A DNA stretch of 64,000 nucleotides from Rhyacophila brunnea (GCA_022495005.1 JAGYXB010000463.1:620001-684000); one strand, 5' to 3'. Shown: positions 35,459 to 48,848, counted from the stretch's first letter. Program-made: numbers and translations. Notes: generated by a model not told the origin, from the letters alone.

Positions 35459-36564
35459 TCTAGCATTTTTTAGTAAGTGGGGTCAGATGGCGTGAAATAT
35501 CTAATAAGTACCTACCTAATCAATATTAATCAAAGCGTAGAAAACATATCTTTTGTAGCTATTACTTCATCTTCATATGCCTCCTGCGTTCGAAAGAATC
35601 TTATCGTTACAAGGAAAACAAAATAGTCTTTTCAAGGATACACTCGCCGTCAACCATGTTTTTTTGGTAAACCGTTCGGAGTTAAATGCTTTTTTTGTTT
35701 AGATTAGTTCATACACAATAACTAAATCACTAGGTTGGTGAGGTCCTAATCGTTTCACTTCTAGTTTGTCTTCAAATGTCAAAATAAACCACAATAAATA
35801 ACGTGAAATTCAACTATCCACAACTAGTACTATACAATTAATATTTAGGTAATACAAATTAATATTGATTTAATTAACTGAAATAGCACATATCCTTTGT
35901 TATTATTATTCAAGATATATTTAAATTATTATAGTATGTATTAACAATTTTATTTTAAAACTTAAGGAGATAGATAACATATTTGATCACTTACTGGCAA
36001 ACTAACTAATAAACTAAACCGGTGGGTTATGGGACATGAATTTACAGCCGACCGACAAGATAACTTCATAATATATTATAATAATAATACGGCCACTTTT
36101 AACTACTCACACTTATGCAGGACCAAGTATTTGCTACGGTGTCCCTGGTCCAGCATCGGTACATGTGGGTAAAATGTGGATCGCACGTGCAAAGCGGCCT
36201 ACAGACGTACTTATTATGCAGCTTCATTATGAATCTTGAGAATCATAACTGGCAATCGCATATAGCATCTCATAATATAAACATTGCTTTGATTTTAAAG
36301 GGGCCACCTAATTTGGACCCCAGAAGTATGGTTGTATAATATGTACTATGTAGGTAGAGCCAAAAGTCACATAGAGCAATAGGGTTGGGCCAAGAAACAA
36401 GGATGGGCAAACGGTTCAAATAACATATATACTTAATTAATTTATACAAAATCAATGTATTGTGATAGGCACATATAATATGAATATTCAATTGAATATT
36501 GACTACAGAATGATGAGGGGAGCGGGGTCTGTCCTTTTGGTACCTTAAAGAAGAGCCGCCCCTG
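35459..36564. mobile_element. Non-autonomous hAT-type element with 8-bp duplication CTAATATT
   Basis: Left end CAGTGGCGGCTCTAGC and right end GAAGAGCCGCCCCTG are inverted repeats. CTAATATT flanks both sides exactly (35451-35458 and 36565-36572). The 1106-bp interior has only short open frames and no recognised transposase. Confidence 0.9.
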
Positions 36565-36784
36565 CTAATATTATTAATGTTGAAATATTGAATCCTTAAA
36601 AGCTCCAACAGATTTTTATACAGATTGGTTGTCGGTTGATTATCTACTCAGGTTTATTAAAAAAAAAGAAAAACCAACTAGGTATTTAACGCGTCTACTA
36701 TTGACAATGCACACAGTATAGTTTCCCATCGAATGATTGTAAAATGCATCTAATTTTATGAAAATTTACCGTATTTCTCAAACT

Positions 36785-36895
36785 TTCATACATTTAAATA
36801 GTCCTCCCATGGGTGAAATCTGATACAATGTGTGTATTTGCTTGTACCTAGGATTAAAACCTGAGACCTACGACGCTCGGCCATCGTTGGACCGT
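36785..36895 (-). mobile_element. Degenerate tRNA-derived SINE fragment
   Basis: On the minus strand, GGCCGAGCGTCGTAGGTCTC then AGGTTTTAATCCTAGG resembles the tRNA-like head and B-box of the SINEs at 16670-16875 and 63290-63485. The body beyond the head ends within ~110 bp. Confidence 0.5.
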
Positions 36896-37138
36896 TAATA
36901 TCAAAAATAATCACAATCGAACTCATTAATGAAGCAAGGCACGTACAAAATATAACATTGAGGTATTCAACAAGTTCCGTAATGAATTTAAACGACACTT
37001 GAACCAATCAACAGTGTTATGAAATAGTTGATATTAACAATATCCACTAACAATATTGTGCAATCTACTCAAATATTGGGCAATTTTATTGGTAGTTTGG
37101 TTGTTGTATTGAATGCTTGTGCAATATATTGTACCAGT

Positions 37139-37744
37139 CAGTGCTCGAAATAGAAAATCTTACGAACCGGAGCGCTGAATAATCATTAAAAAATATCAAA
37201 TTATGTTAAATATTTTTCGGATATCATAAGGGCGATATGCCTACTAATCAGGGTTTCATTTTTACTTGAAGGGACTCTGCGATAATACAAATTACCCCCC
37301 CCCCCAATACAACATTAAAATATAGTTTTTTTAAATGGGTACACTACTCATTTTTGCAAAATCACTTATTTTTCGTAAATTTTCTTAGAATTGGGCTCTA
37401 AATTCTAGAAGCTCGTACATTTGTGTATTCCTTCGCTGCAAGGTTCTTTTGTGATTTCAAATTATTTTTCAGGTTCCGGAGACCTACTAATTTAAGGTCC
37501 TGAACCTGTAGCCCCATTAGCCCTTTTTTAAACACATCTGAAATCCGAACAGCCTATATTATATTATAGACCTTGTAGGACTAAAATAAGGCGAATTTTT
37601 TCTCCCACGAATCAGTTCTTACAACTTTAAAAACTACATACCCACATGCAATATTATCTCAATAACATGAAACGGAACGCAATTTTCAAAGAATCCACGA
37701 ACAGGAACGGCGCTCCGGTGCGTTCCGGTCTATTTCGAGCCCTG
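37139..37744. mobile_element. Longer member of the CAGGGCTCGAAAT hAT family, 8-bp duplication GTACCAGT
   Basis: Left end CAGTGCTCGAAATAGAAAAT with downstream ACCGGAGCGC; right end GCGTTCCGG...CTATTTCGAGCCCTG. GTACCAGT flanks both ends exactly (37131-37138 and 37745-37752). The ends match the 216-bp element at 31521-31736. The interior contains a C10-type homopolymer near 37296 and no coding frame. Confidence 0.92.
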
Positions 37745-37752
37745 GTACCAGT

Positions 37753-38859
37753 ATTTATAGACAGTTAATTGAAAATCGTTGCGCAATTTGCGGACTAACA
37801 CTCGATGTGCAAATATTGTATAAAATCGCTGCGGTTCAGTGTTAGATTAAAATATAAAAGCACATCATCGATATGAGTCTACAAAAACCGTAAACCTTGC
37901 TTTATTACAGGTAAATATTAGATGTGTGACACGTACGTGTATATTTCTTCGCTTATTTCATTCGGATGCCAGTTGGACCAGTTGTTCAATCGGCGGCGTC
38001 CAATAGGCAGCGTCCAGTCGACGGCGCCGAATCATTTTACACCCTAATGAACAACTATTAACAAAATTCATACAAACATTGTATATATAAAACCAAGATA
38101 AACACGGTGCGAAATTAACGTGAACTGGTTGCATTATAGTACCCCATAATATGTAATATAAATGCTATAAAATAAGTGGGTATATAACCACTATTTTATT
38201 ACACATCATAATACATCATATTTTTCATCGGCTATTTCTCTCTCGTATATTGTATCGACCTATGCAAAGTAATACTTAACGGCGGGTTTATTGGTTTGCC
38301 ATAAAAACACTAACACAAGAATAGTTTTATTGCAAAATAATCCGTTTAGGTGTGTAAGAGGTAAAAAATCTCATGAGAGGTAACACAGGGTTAATGCCTT
38401 TTAGGTATTTTATATCCCATACGGGAATACATTACGTACTTTTTAAGGTGGTTCAATTTTTTTATTATTTAATTAAACACATGTAGTTTTATTTTCCATG
38501 CTATATAAGGGTTAGTGTATCGCAATTTGCATTGCGCTGAATGAATATACTGTCCGACAACAATGAATCGGCGATAACAGGAAGTCGCTGTAGTCGCATA
38601 TAGAAGACTCGAATAGAAGTTTCCGGACACGTTTAGCACCGGGGGTAGTAAACAAAATGCGTCCATTACGTAATACAAATCTTTGATAGCCATATTTTAA
38701 ATAAAACGTTTATAAATTATGTTGAAATTTAATATAACTATAATAACTACAAATGTCAAGTTTAACAGTGCTCGGTTTTAGATAATAGGTATAACCTACG
38801 TATATTTTTTTAAAAATGTGAATACATAAAATGGCGCACAAATAATTAGATCTCCAACC
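37753..38859. other. AT-rich stretch without recognised features
   Basis: A short GC-rich patch lies at 37995-38035 (GGCGGCGTCC, then CAGCGTCCAGTCGACGGCG). No gene or complete element is seen. Confidence 0.4.
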
Positions 38860-39190
38860 TCTTTGGGTCGTATAGTACTGAGATAAAATTCAGGTCTAAA
38901 TAAAACACGGTTCTTGTCCGGTTTACAGGAAGCCAGCGGCAAATAAATTTTGAAAATAACCTATATACTGGATTATTTATTAGGTTAGGTTTTCATTCTT
39001 GAATTATTCATTTGGAATTTGCCAAAATCGGCTATGAAAAATGGCGCGGTTCCTGCCTGGCTTCCTGTAAACCGACTTGTACCTAAAACACTTACAAAAT
39101 ACGAAATAAAGACTACAGAAATACAAGGGAAAGACAGTAGAAAATAGGTATGTAATTAAATTAGAAATACAGAACAACGCGTACTTTTTT
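38860..39190. repeat. Interspersed repeat carrying a nested insertion; related copy at 55120-55260
   Basis: Outside the nested element, blocks GTCTAAATAAAACAC, ACACTTA, AAAATACG, AATAAA...AC, GAAAATA and GGTATGTAA occur in the same order at 55120-55260. The repeat class is unknown. Confidence 0.6.
38909..39083. mobile_element. 175-bp inverted-repeat element with 8-bp duplication TAAAACAC
   Basis: The left end GGTTCTTGTCCGGTTTACAG continues into GAAGCCAG and is mirrored at the right by CTGGCTTCCTGTAAACCG followed by ACTTGTACC. TAAAACAC lies directly outside both ends (38901-38908 and 39084-39091). The related repeat at 55120-55260 has a single TAAAACAC with no insert, an empty-site paralogue. 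The 8-bp duplication points to a hAT-type MITE. Confidence 0.9.
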
Positions 39191-41449
39191 CATCTCGGTG
39201 CTATAGTATAGAGTATACGGTCATCTCTTTCCGATAAGAAAGCTCACGGTGAAATGTAATACGTGCAATTTACATGTAAATAGGATACCTCGTTGGAGTT
39301 ATCTTGGAGTACCTATGCATCATATTAAAGGTATATTTTTATTTTACTAATTCTCTTTTAAATTCGAAAATGGTTAAATAATTTCAATACAATCAAATGG
39401 GGTGAATAGCAACAATGGGGTTAATTGAAACAAAACTTCGAAATAATTTTGAACGCACCTGACAGCGCGCAAAAATAAAAAAATTAGCGGTTTTAGTGAT
39501 TGAGAATTTTATTTATTACATATATTATATAAGCACTGTTGTTTCATTGTTGATCTAGGGTAGTTTTTAATGAATTAAAATTTGATAAAACTGCTATCTG
39601 CGCAGCTATTCTTAACAGTTAGCACTTTAGCACGTGTCCGTTATTTTCATTGATCCAAATTAACACGGAATCCATTCCATACACAAGGCGGTAATCTACA
39701 TTAATTTGTAATATGGCAAAAATGTAGATTGGTAGACATGTCGGTCAAATTCGGGTATGTTCGTGCTGGCGGATACACCCGAACCCAATTTTTTTTTTAT
39801 TGAAATGTCAAACATATCAACGTAACCTACAATTTTATTAGTCATATCATTACAATTGCAGCCTGTAGTAAAACAAAATATTATGTTACTACTAACTGCT
39901 ACTAGGCACTTAATATTTGACAGGTCGCGGGGAACTATAAATTAAACCGGCGCCGTGACGTATTATTTTTAAAAACAGTCGGATCTTCCATCTCAATAAT
40001 ATGTAAAATTGATGTACTCTATATCGCTCTAAAACTTAACACAGCCAAGATAGGCTGTAAAAGATAGCGCTTTTTGACAGTTTAGACGGCTAACTTATTG
40101 TAATAATTAACTGCCTGAATACATAAAGCTAAATAATTTACTCTTTCTGAGTGTAAGAATAGCCTCGCTGGAGTTGAACATATTTTTATCATTGATCAAA
40201 TACTAAGTCTTTATTTTTGCCTCCAGTTCTGCGCCCAAGGCGCCTCTCTCGCCAACCCTTTGTTTCGCCTTTAGATGAGTGGTTTAAACATTCTCAGTTT
40301 AGACATTTAAGGCTATACTTCAGCTGAGGCATGGTCTAAAACGATCGTGACTACGTGACGCGCAGATTCTGCAAACGACGCGTGACGAACAAAACATAAT
40401 TTGTCATAAAAATTCAACATGCGTCCATTTAATGTTATGTTTATTGTTATTTAAGTAATAATAACATTGACATGTTTGGTTTTTCGAGTAAATACGTAAT
40501 CTTTTTAGTAATCTTTACACGATTTAAGAAATAATTTCTCCAACGCCATCACAAAACAAATTGACGTGCTCACAGGTCCACTATTGCTCTCCGACTGGCA
40601 GCGCATGCGAAATTACGTCCCACCTATTGCTGAAAATTACTTGCCGTTTCACTGAAGTATCCTCTTAACACATTTAGTTCGAATTTTGATCAGTGAAATT
40701 GCATAACAAAATATAATAACTTCAATTTATTGTAAGTATCTAACTTGAATCACCACGAAACCTTGAGGACATCACTAGACATTTTATGATACGTTATCAA
40801 AAAACCACAGCGTGTGTTAGTAGGCAAGCGACCAAAGAGTACATAATAATATAGTCGTAAGTGATACCCACTGTCTATGGTTGCGACCGATTCGCGCACC
40901 AAGTAGGGATGTGAGAATGGTGATTTTAAACAATAAAATCGAGACTTTTCTCCTCGTTACCACACGGCATTTTCCCGCGCTTTTGTAAATCCAGACAATA
41001 TTGCCGCCTTTCTGAATGTTGAAAATAATAAGGGCTGCAATAAAATATATCATTGGTTGATACTAGACATTTGTTTATTTAACAATATATTTTTAATCAT
41101 TAGCGATCCATGCCCGATATTTATCATGAAGAAAATACAGCCACATGTAATATAATATAATATACATTGCCTGTGAATATTTGTGTACGCATATGCAACG
41201 TAAATATTGTTTTAATGATTTTTCCCGTGGGTAGGTTACCTATGACACACGTCATAATGAAGTAGACATTTAATTGAAAAAAATCTTTCGAGCGCTTTAA
41301 TGCTGGTGTCGATTCACTGACCACATGGCTAACTTCTGATTAACTTACGCAATCCTATTAGTACGTATTGAAAACTAACTAACAACAAACAAACCCTTAC
41401 ACACTTATGTTAAATTAATCTCCAAATATAAATAATACTAACATTTTAC
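39191..41449. other. AT-rich intergenic stretch
   Basis: No gene or bounded element was recognised. Slightly GC-richer words occur near 40225-40265 and 40560-40620 without coding signal. Confidence 0.4.
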
Positions 41450-41710
41450 ATAAATTGAATATACATAACTTGAAAATACCTCAGATATACTTATTCCTAC
41501 TAGAAAAAATCGCATTTCAAAAAAAACTTCGCCCGACGGGATTTGAACCCATATATCCACTGGTATCGCGCCAATATGCTATACACTCTATACACAGTAT
41601 ACAGATATATCAAGGTTTATCAAGTTATATAATATGTTCAATATATAGAATGTTACATTCTCAAACCTTGTGAATTAATCGTTGAATAAATGAAATGGTT
41701 TATTAAAATT
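41450..41710. mobile_element. Rearranged tRNA-derived SINE copy
   Basis: Bases 41595-41520 on the minus strand read ATATTGGCGCGATACCAGTG then ATATATGGGTTCAAATCCCG and TCGGGCG, the same tRNA-like head as the plus-strand copy at 41890-42100. Bases 41632-41710 on the plus strand match that copy's tail (ATAGAATGTTACATTC, GTGAATTAATCGTTGAATAA). Head and tail are in opposite orientations, so the copy is rearranged. Confidence 0.65.
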
Positions 41711-41889
41711 TGTGAGCAAGTTCACGCACACGTAGACGTTATAACTAAATATTTGGCGAGAGCCGGGCGTCGTTTAGTAATTAAGGCAATTAATGATTCC
41801 TTGATTTAAATCACAAAGACTTATAGTCAAGAATAACGGAATTTGATAAGCATTTCATGTAGAACCTACTCGTTAAAATTATCGTAATT

Positions 41890-42100
41890 AAGTAAGAGGC
41901 ATGTAGCGTAATTGGTTAAAGAATATTGGCGCAATACCAGTTGATATATGGGTTCAAATCCCGTCGGGCGTCGTATTTTTTTTCAAATGTGATATTTTCT
42001 AATGGGTATGTTTTCAAGTTATATATTTTCATTATATAGAATGTTACATTCCCAAATCATGTGAATTGCTCGTTGAATAAAAGAAATGGTTTATTAAAAA
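41890..42100 (+). mobile_element. tRNA-derived SINE, second family
   Basis: The A-box-like region GTAGCGTAATTGGTTAAAG (about 41908-41926) and the B-box-like GGGTTCAAATCCCG with TCGGGCGTCG (41950-41972) make a tRNA-like head. A body with TATAGAATGTTACATTCCCA and an AATAAAAGAAATGG tail follow. The head lacks a convincing cloverleaf, so this is not a functional tRNA gene. Confidence 0.7.
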
Positions 42101-45100
42101 TTAACATAAATTAATGCATTATTAGATTGGCCACAGTTATCGTTAGAGTTATCAATCGTTAGAATATTAAAGAGTAAAAAATGTGAACCAAAGTTAGACC
42201 GATATAACCAAAATTAGTTTTGTTTATATTATTTTATATTCTATTAAGTAGCAATTAAAAGTCATAGGCGTAGTACCTATCCGCGTAATGAATTACAGTG
42301 CGAGATAAACTTTATTCCACACAAAGGACGTCACTAAATCAACGTGAAAAGATCGTTCTGCAGTAAATATGCAGAGAAATATGCTGCCTGTAAACAGAGG
42401 AGACCGTAAAAATGTTTGAAATGTAAGATAACGTCTTTTAAATTAAGTAGGTTTAATTTGGAATACTTCATGACTTCTCGCTCTTCGTCGTTTTCATCGT
42501 GACTGAGGATCGTAACGACTCTTAATATGAATTCTGTTAAAAAATAAAAAATATATATATTATATAGGTATCCCTTCCGGAATCCAGTGTCGGCCTGATT
42601 CCCTTCGATACTGGATTCTGACGATATTATAACAATGAGTTGGTTGCAACAAAGACAATAATATTAATAATACATTTTATTTAGATTTCTAAAATTAGCT
42701 GTAATGTGATAAAATACCTATACCTGAATGTTCTTGCCAATGAGCCATTTCTGAGAAGATGGCACCGAGAGACGACGACAATTGAGAGCATCATCACTTG
42801 CTGTTACCTGGGAATTATTGTAGGTAACTCAGTCGAGAATTTACCCCTTGCCGGACAGTTCATTTCTTATTAATTTTCTTATTTATAGAATATTTTTATT
42901 CTAAACTGTACGCTGGCTGTCTTTATCTTTAAAATATAAACAGTTATCCAACCATATTCTTTCCATACCCATATTCTTTTCATAAAATTTAAATTGGAAA
43001 AAATTCCCCAAAATTTATTGTAATTTGAAACACAACAAATGATTTTTTAATATTTCGATATTACAGAACTAAATCGAATTAAGTATAGGTTCATAATTTC
43101 TAAATTTCGCTTTCCTGCACATTTTATGATTTTGGCGTTTAGGATAGTTTAGAATTGAATAGACGATTATATTCTACATTTTTTTTTTAATTCATCCTAC
43201 AGTCACACAACCTACATGATATTAATACATAGTACTGTATTGATTATTTCTTGGGATGCTACGTATCTACAGCATCTATAGACCGCACGCCACTGATACG
43301 CATGCACATAATATTATTATACACTGGTACTAGTTAGTACATTCTGCCTTCATGTTATAAATATCTTCAACTACACATAAGGTTATTTATTCTCTGACCC
43401 TGAAGACGTAGATATTATGAAAATGATCATATCTTTGCAAACACATTCGATTATTATAACAAGATGAATTTATACAAGAAATACACATACCTACTGTATA
43501 AATAAACTTGCAAAAAACTGTTATACTAAATGTTAGTTGATTGAATCAATTTGTCTTATTATAGTTATTTTTATCATTCAAATGTAGTTTATGAATTCTC
43601 TCGAATGTTATAGGGAGATTTTTTAATAATTCATAGTATTAGTATACTAATATCAGGTTTTATAGAAATTAATAATAGGTACATATTATCTTCAAATTCT
43701 TTTTATTAATAATATCTATTCCAGCTTTAGTATTATGACCACATCAAAGCTCGATTTGATATACTTGTAAATAAAAAGGATTTCAAGTCACACATATTTT
43801 TATTTCGTAAAAATATCGATGTTTTTTATGTGTCACGGTACACTGCACTGGTTGGGAATCACTAGGCCAAATGACAAAAAAGTTAGAATCTGTTAGAAAG
43901 CAATTATATTCAATTAATCTCAACGTAAAATCTACAATATGCCGATTAAAATAATTTATTTTCGTCCAAAGCGCATCTTTTAGCAAATGCATTCCTGGTG
44001 ATAAGTACATTCGGAGTTTACAGTTGGGAAAAATCTAGAAAATGGCTTCATAATTTTCAATTACGCTTTTGCATGACGTTTTTCTTAAATAAACTCCCTA
44101 TTGTCGTAAATTATGAATTATGACGTCTTAATTAGAAATGCTTCGCTACCTTGCAGTCAGTTTTTAAATAATGAAAGCTTTGATAGTTTTAAAGCAGGGG
44201 CTTTAAATCGCAAAAGTATTATTTCCAGAGTAGACTATATCTCAAGGAATCATAATATGGACTTTTTGTATGAAATTTTTTTTTATAGCAATTATAGATG
44301 GATTTTAGTTAGTTACTCTTTAACCAAAACTTTTTTAGATACGAGTATATTACCTACATACTCTGAGACAAAATTTAAGAATGTAGTATTATTTTGTTTG
44401 AAAATACATAATATTTTGAAAGATCGCAGAAATATACATACCTATTTAGAGTGTTTTCAAGCACACATCTTTCACTTTTCGGAGAAAAGCTCTTAGCCAA
44501 TTAAGCTACTGATCCAACTGTCATTCTGTCTAAGGTATTTTAAATATTGTCAATAAATCGCTACCATCTTTATAATTTAAATACGTCATAATTACATTTC
44601 TAATTTAGTTTTGATGTCCATTCCCTTATATTAATTTAATTATTTTTAGTTGTGACGATAATTATATAAAATATATATTTCTTGCGTTTGCAGCATGTGT
44701 TTGTCATTTTGATTAGGTTGTCTTATTTATCTACGGTTATTCATGATTGCTCATCTATATATTCAATATATTGATGGTCAATTATATAACATTAGTATTT
44801 TATCGTAGTGCAGCCCTGGAAAATCAATCCATTACAGTATGATGTTTCTAACAAATTAATGAGAAAAATCATAAGAAATGACTTTTAATGAATTTAATCA
44901 TTACCGATAGTAATCTTTTTTCAGTTTCACTTTTATGTATTTAATTTCTACAGAAAAAGGTTTTCTCGTATGTGTTTATTATCGTGTATGTATGGTATCA
45001 TGTCTCTCTTCTTTTTAACGTACATAAGATAGTATCTGTAATGACCCCGATATGTCGAGAAAGGAAGAAGACGAGCGTACAGGGTGATAACCCAAATAGG

Positions 45101-46599
45101 TAGGCAGGTACCTTGAAATAATATGAGGGAAAGCGTGTTGTTTTCCCAAAGATTACGCGTATTCAGAATCATTGCATGGATCTGACGAATTAAAGCGATG
45201 ACTCACAACCAATCATCTTTATAAATCTGATAAGAAATCTACATCATGGTGGTCCACGTGCTTCACGTTAAATCAAATATAAAATATTTTTAATTATATA
45301 TTATATGTTGTAAAATGTTACATTGTTTGCCGATTTTATTTTGTAGGTAATATACTTACGAATAATAAATACATTGTTTATTGAATCTTCTTATATTAAT
45401 ATTATGTAATAGTTTTTTTTATATGATTTTACAAAATTATTAGTAAATCATTACACCAGTGCGGTTACTGCTAAAATTTGTTAAGTCTCGAAATCATGTT
45501 AAGGATTAATTACAATTTTGAAGTTTAAAATCCCCTCTAAAATCAGGCATTATGCTAATTTTCTTGTACTTTATGTGCATGTTCTATAATCTATATAACG
45601 GATGACCTTGAATTTTCTTTTAGCAAACATTATACACATAATCTATTGTTAACTTTAAATATCTAAATTATCGGCTTACCAACTTTTGGCAGCAACCCCA
45701 CGAATTATACAAGATGCTTTCATAAGCTACTTATTTCATCCTGAACGAAAAATGGTTCGCAGAAAATCTGCTGCCACTATAAAATATAATATTTTGTGTT
45801 TATTACCAATTAATTAATGAGTGCTGCATTATTTAGCTGTGTTTAAAAAGAAAGAAAATAAATAGTTTTAATCTTTGTCTATAATCAAGAAGTAGGTACC
45901 TATTCATTATTTTAAATTAGATACCTACACTTATTTGGAATATTAAACGTTACCTATATTTCTTACTTTAAAACAAACTTGGGAATATCATTATTGTTAT
46001 GAAATTGTGATTGTTAATTTTATTTAATATCATAGTGTGTAGGTAATGGTGTTTTTTCAATATTATGTTTGTGAATCTATCCGCGTATACAATAAACTAG
46101 CTCGCGTGACCGGGTATAATGCAAAGCAATTCATTTTCACACATTCTATGCTGCATCCAAAACTGTATTGTGAAATTTTTATCTAGAAAATCAATGATTG
46201 CTTCGACTCCGTCCGTGTGACATACTAAAATAAAAAGATAACAGACAGTATGAATAATTAAAATACTGATTCGAATTGAATCTAATTTAACCAGATATAT
46301 AGACAACGGTTAGAACTAGATGCGCATATTTTTAATCACACCGCTACATCGTTGATATCTGACCAACTATCCTCCTCGTGATGAATTGTTGTAAGTGTGT
46401 TATTTGATATCGGTTGGATGTAGCAGTGCTCCCCTCTATACATACTTTACCTCAACAATCCACGGCTTCTACATGACCATTCTACCTACTCGTAGTGAAT
46501 TGTTGCAAGTGCGTCATGTTCGATACGTTTTGTATTGTAACTTCAGAACCTATTCGGATATATTAATTTAACTTTGATAAGTTGTTACCAACAATATAG
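42101..46599. other. AT-rich stretch with scattered element ends
   Basis: Three small features stand out. A hairpin lies at 42581-42618 (GGAATCCAGTGTCG pairing with CGATACTGGATTCT). A hAT-like right end at 43815-43866 reads TGTCACGGTACACTG...GGTTGGGAATCAC. An A-box-like word GTAGCTTAATTGGCTAAGAG lies on the minus strand at 44488-44507. Two long frames (44113-44496, 127 codons) and neighbours resemble no known protein and fit chance in AT-rich DNA. No gene is supported. Confidence 0.4.
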
Positions 46600-47090
46600 T
46601 TGATGATAATCTGGGTAAATTTCATCAATATTGGTCTAATGGTTTTTGAGTTATAACGGAAAAAGCGTAAAAAACTTACGAAATTTAAAAAAAAAACTAT
46701 ATTTTGTGCTTGGGTATTCATTGAAACTTTTATTTAAAACGCTGTTCAAAAAGCAAATATTTCGAATTCACACACTTAAATGCATTTTATTTATTAGTAT
46801 GTTAGCAGAAGTACACGGCTTCATACGAGTCGCTTCGTTGATTGGTATAAGTATTATATTATTTTATCTTATTTCAAAAAAAAAAATAAAATTAAATATC
46901 AACAATATAGCTATATCTGTAGGCATACAATGTGTGAAAATGAAAATAAATCTGACAGGGGTAAAAGTCAAACAAAAGAACACCAAATTAAAATCGGTGT
47001 CCAAACTTTATTTTGTGTGATATAAATTCAAAATTGGAACGAATAAAAAAATATAATTTGGATTTTATAATATGCTACTAATATAGATGA
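46600..47090 (+). repeat. LINE-like 3' tail repeat, related to 27405-27690
   Basis: AAATTTCATCAATATTGGTC with GGTTTTTGAGTTATAACGGA is the classic tail wording of insect LINE 3' ends. Further on, GAAGTACACGGCTTCATACG, AAAGTCAAACAAAAGAACAC, AAATTGGAACGAATAAA and TAATATGCTACTAATATAG match 27410-27690 in order. The 124-codon frame at 46646-47020 lies inside this repeat and is not a gene. Confidence 0.6.
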
Positions 47091-48182
47091 GTAGTAACCT
47101 ATTCATGTATAAAATATGACGACACTTTATATCCATGAAAATTAAATAATTACCATTTTTACGAAGTTTTTTGTCCTTTTTTAATGCCCCTCTCCCCGTT
47201 CCACAATAGTAGTACAGTTACAAGAGTAATATAATCACCAATGTTTCACCAACTTTCTGTAATTTAATGAAATTTTTAAAAAAGCCTTCTGTCCCGTACA
47301 ATTCTTTACCCCGATAAACACTTTAATGAGAAAAGTTGAAGACTTTATCTGCGAGAGGACTTTTTCACGGGTACGCCGAAAACAAAGAAACTGAATCGAA
47401 AGTTTGTGATGCACTCGTGTTCTTGGTGAAAGGTTATACAGATAAGGGGTGGATAGTGGATACCCTTTGAATTAACCTCTAAATGACAATTTTGTGAACA
47501 CGAAGAATTCATTAACATCTTGAAGCTGGAAAGAGAGAATAATATTATTTATTTATTTTTATAAATTTGTAAATATATATATACATTCTTTTTAACACAA
47601 CAACAGGCTTAGAAGTCCAATGACAGTAGTGTATTTGGTAATAGAAGTGAATGGTACATACATATACGGTAGTTTGTGTAACGCGCGGTGAACGCGTTGG
47701 AGACGAAAGATCGGTGGTAGGTTTCTCGAGCGAATGGAGGAGAGAGTTTATTTAATGATAAATACATACAATGGCAGGTGTAAAATTAATTGTGTAAGGT
47801 ACGCGGTGAGTTCCATTCAGTCCGAGACGTTACAATAGAGAGTACTATTATCCGAGGCGTGTTGGTAGAGTGACGTATCCCACCAACTGTGATTCGCTAT
47901 TTATTGGAATGAATATGCGATAACTTTTGGCAAGCTATTATTGAGTGGGTCACAATTGGGTAATATAATAACTGTCGCATTGCTGCTATATCGCAGCGTT
48001 TCGCTGATATAGCTTGGAGTTATCAACCCTTACCAACAGAAGACAGGCAATATAAGAAAAGAATAATACAATAAAAACACAGTCGTCCAGATACAATTAG
48101 TCGTAAGTTTTGGAGCATTAATTTGAAAGATTTGAGAAGCGTTTCAGTCGAATTACTATTAGTTAATTTCATCGTAATTAGG
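47091..48182. other. Intergenic stretch, GC-richer at 47640-47880
   Basis: The 47640-47880 patch (GTGTAACGCGCGGTGAACGC, TACGCGGTGAGTTCCATTCA, TCCGAGACGTTACAATAGAG) has a base composition unlike its surroundings and ends in a way that could be an LTR edge. I found no primer-binding site, paired LTR or coding frame, so it stays unassigned. Confidence 0.35.
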
Positions 48183-48300
48183 TAGGGTGCAGGTGGGTAA
48201 ATTGGTTAAGCACATCGACCGACATCCGATGGATGGCCGGCTTGAGTCCCGCTCGGTATCATATTTTTTTATCATATTTTATATAAGATTTTATCAATAA
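48183..48300 (+). mobile_element. tRNA-derived SINE head
   Basis: AGGTGGGTAAATTGGTTAAG (A-box-like, about 48190-48209) and GGCCGGCTTGAGTCCCGC (B-box-like, about 48235-48252), then T-rich sequence. The spacing fits a tRNA-derived promoter, but the ends do not pair as an acceptor stem. Confidence 0.5.
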
Positions 48301-48848
48301 AGCGTTTGTTTTTTTCCCTCCATTTTTTATATTAATACTCAGTATTTTATATGTATGTACATATATATTATTTAAATCTTAATAAAATATTTTTTTGTTT
48401 TATTTATTTAATAATCCAGTTAGCAAACCTTAAGATTTTATAATAAACAAATTAATATTAATTGTGCGCCCGTAATTACAGGGTTGAGGAAAAGTCTTTT
48501 GTAAATTTTCTTTGATTATCTTTCACTTGATATTCGACCTACCATTTACGCGTGACCTGCTAAAATCTTTAATTTTCCCTCTAGCGGAACAACTGCGACC
48601 TCCTTAAGAACGTTATTCACGTTATGGTAATTCCTTGGCATTGTTTAAGGAGATTTATCATCGCCATCTATCGGTGTGATTTCAAGACATCGCATTTAGG
48701 AATTAAAATATCTGACACGGCTACAATTAACAATAATAATATGTAATTTGGCTGAACCGATGCTTGTTTGGTATATCTATAGAGACATCGACCTCAAGCA
48801 GTAAAAAATATAAGTAGCAATGGAACAAGTACGACCACACTCAATATA

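Noticed and set aside
41890..41972. Functional tRNA gene
   Set aside because: A- and B-box-like words are present, but the ends do not pair as an acceptor stem and a similar head occurs nearby with a SINE tail.
44113..44496. 127-codon open frame as a gene
   Set aside because: No recognisable domain, strongly AT-biased composition and no splice context. A frame this long is plausible by chance in AT-rich DNA of this size.
46646..47020. 124-codon open frame as a gene
   Set aside because: It lies inside a LINE-tail repeat also present at 27405-27690, is very Lys/Ile rich and matches no protein.
47640..47880. Solo LTR of a gypsy-type element
   Set aside because: Base composition is suggestive, but no paired repeat, primer-binding site, polypurine tract or target duplication could be shown.
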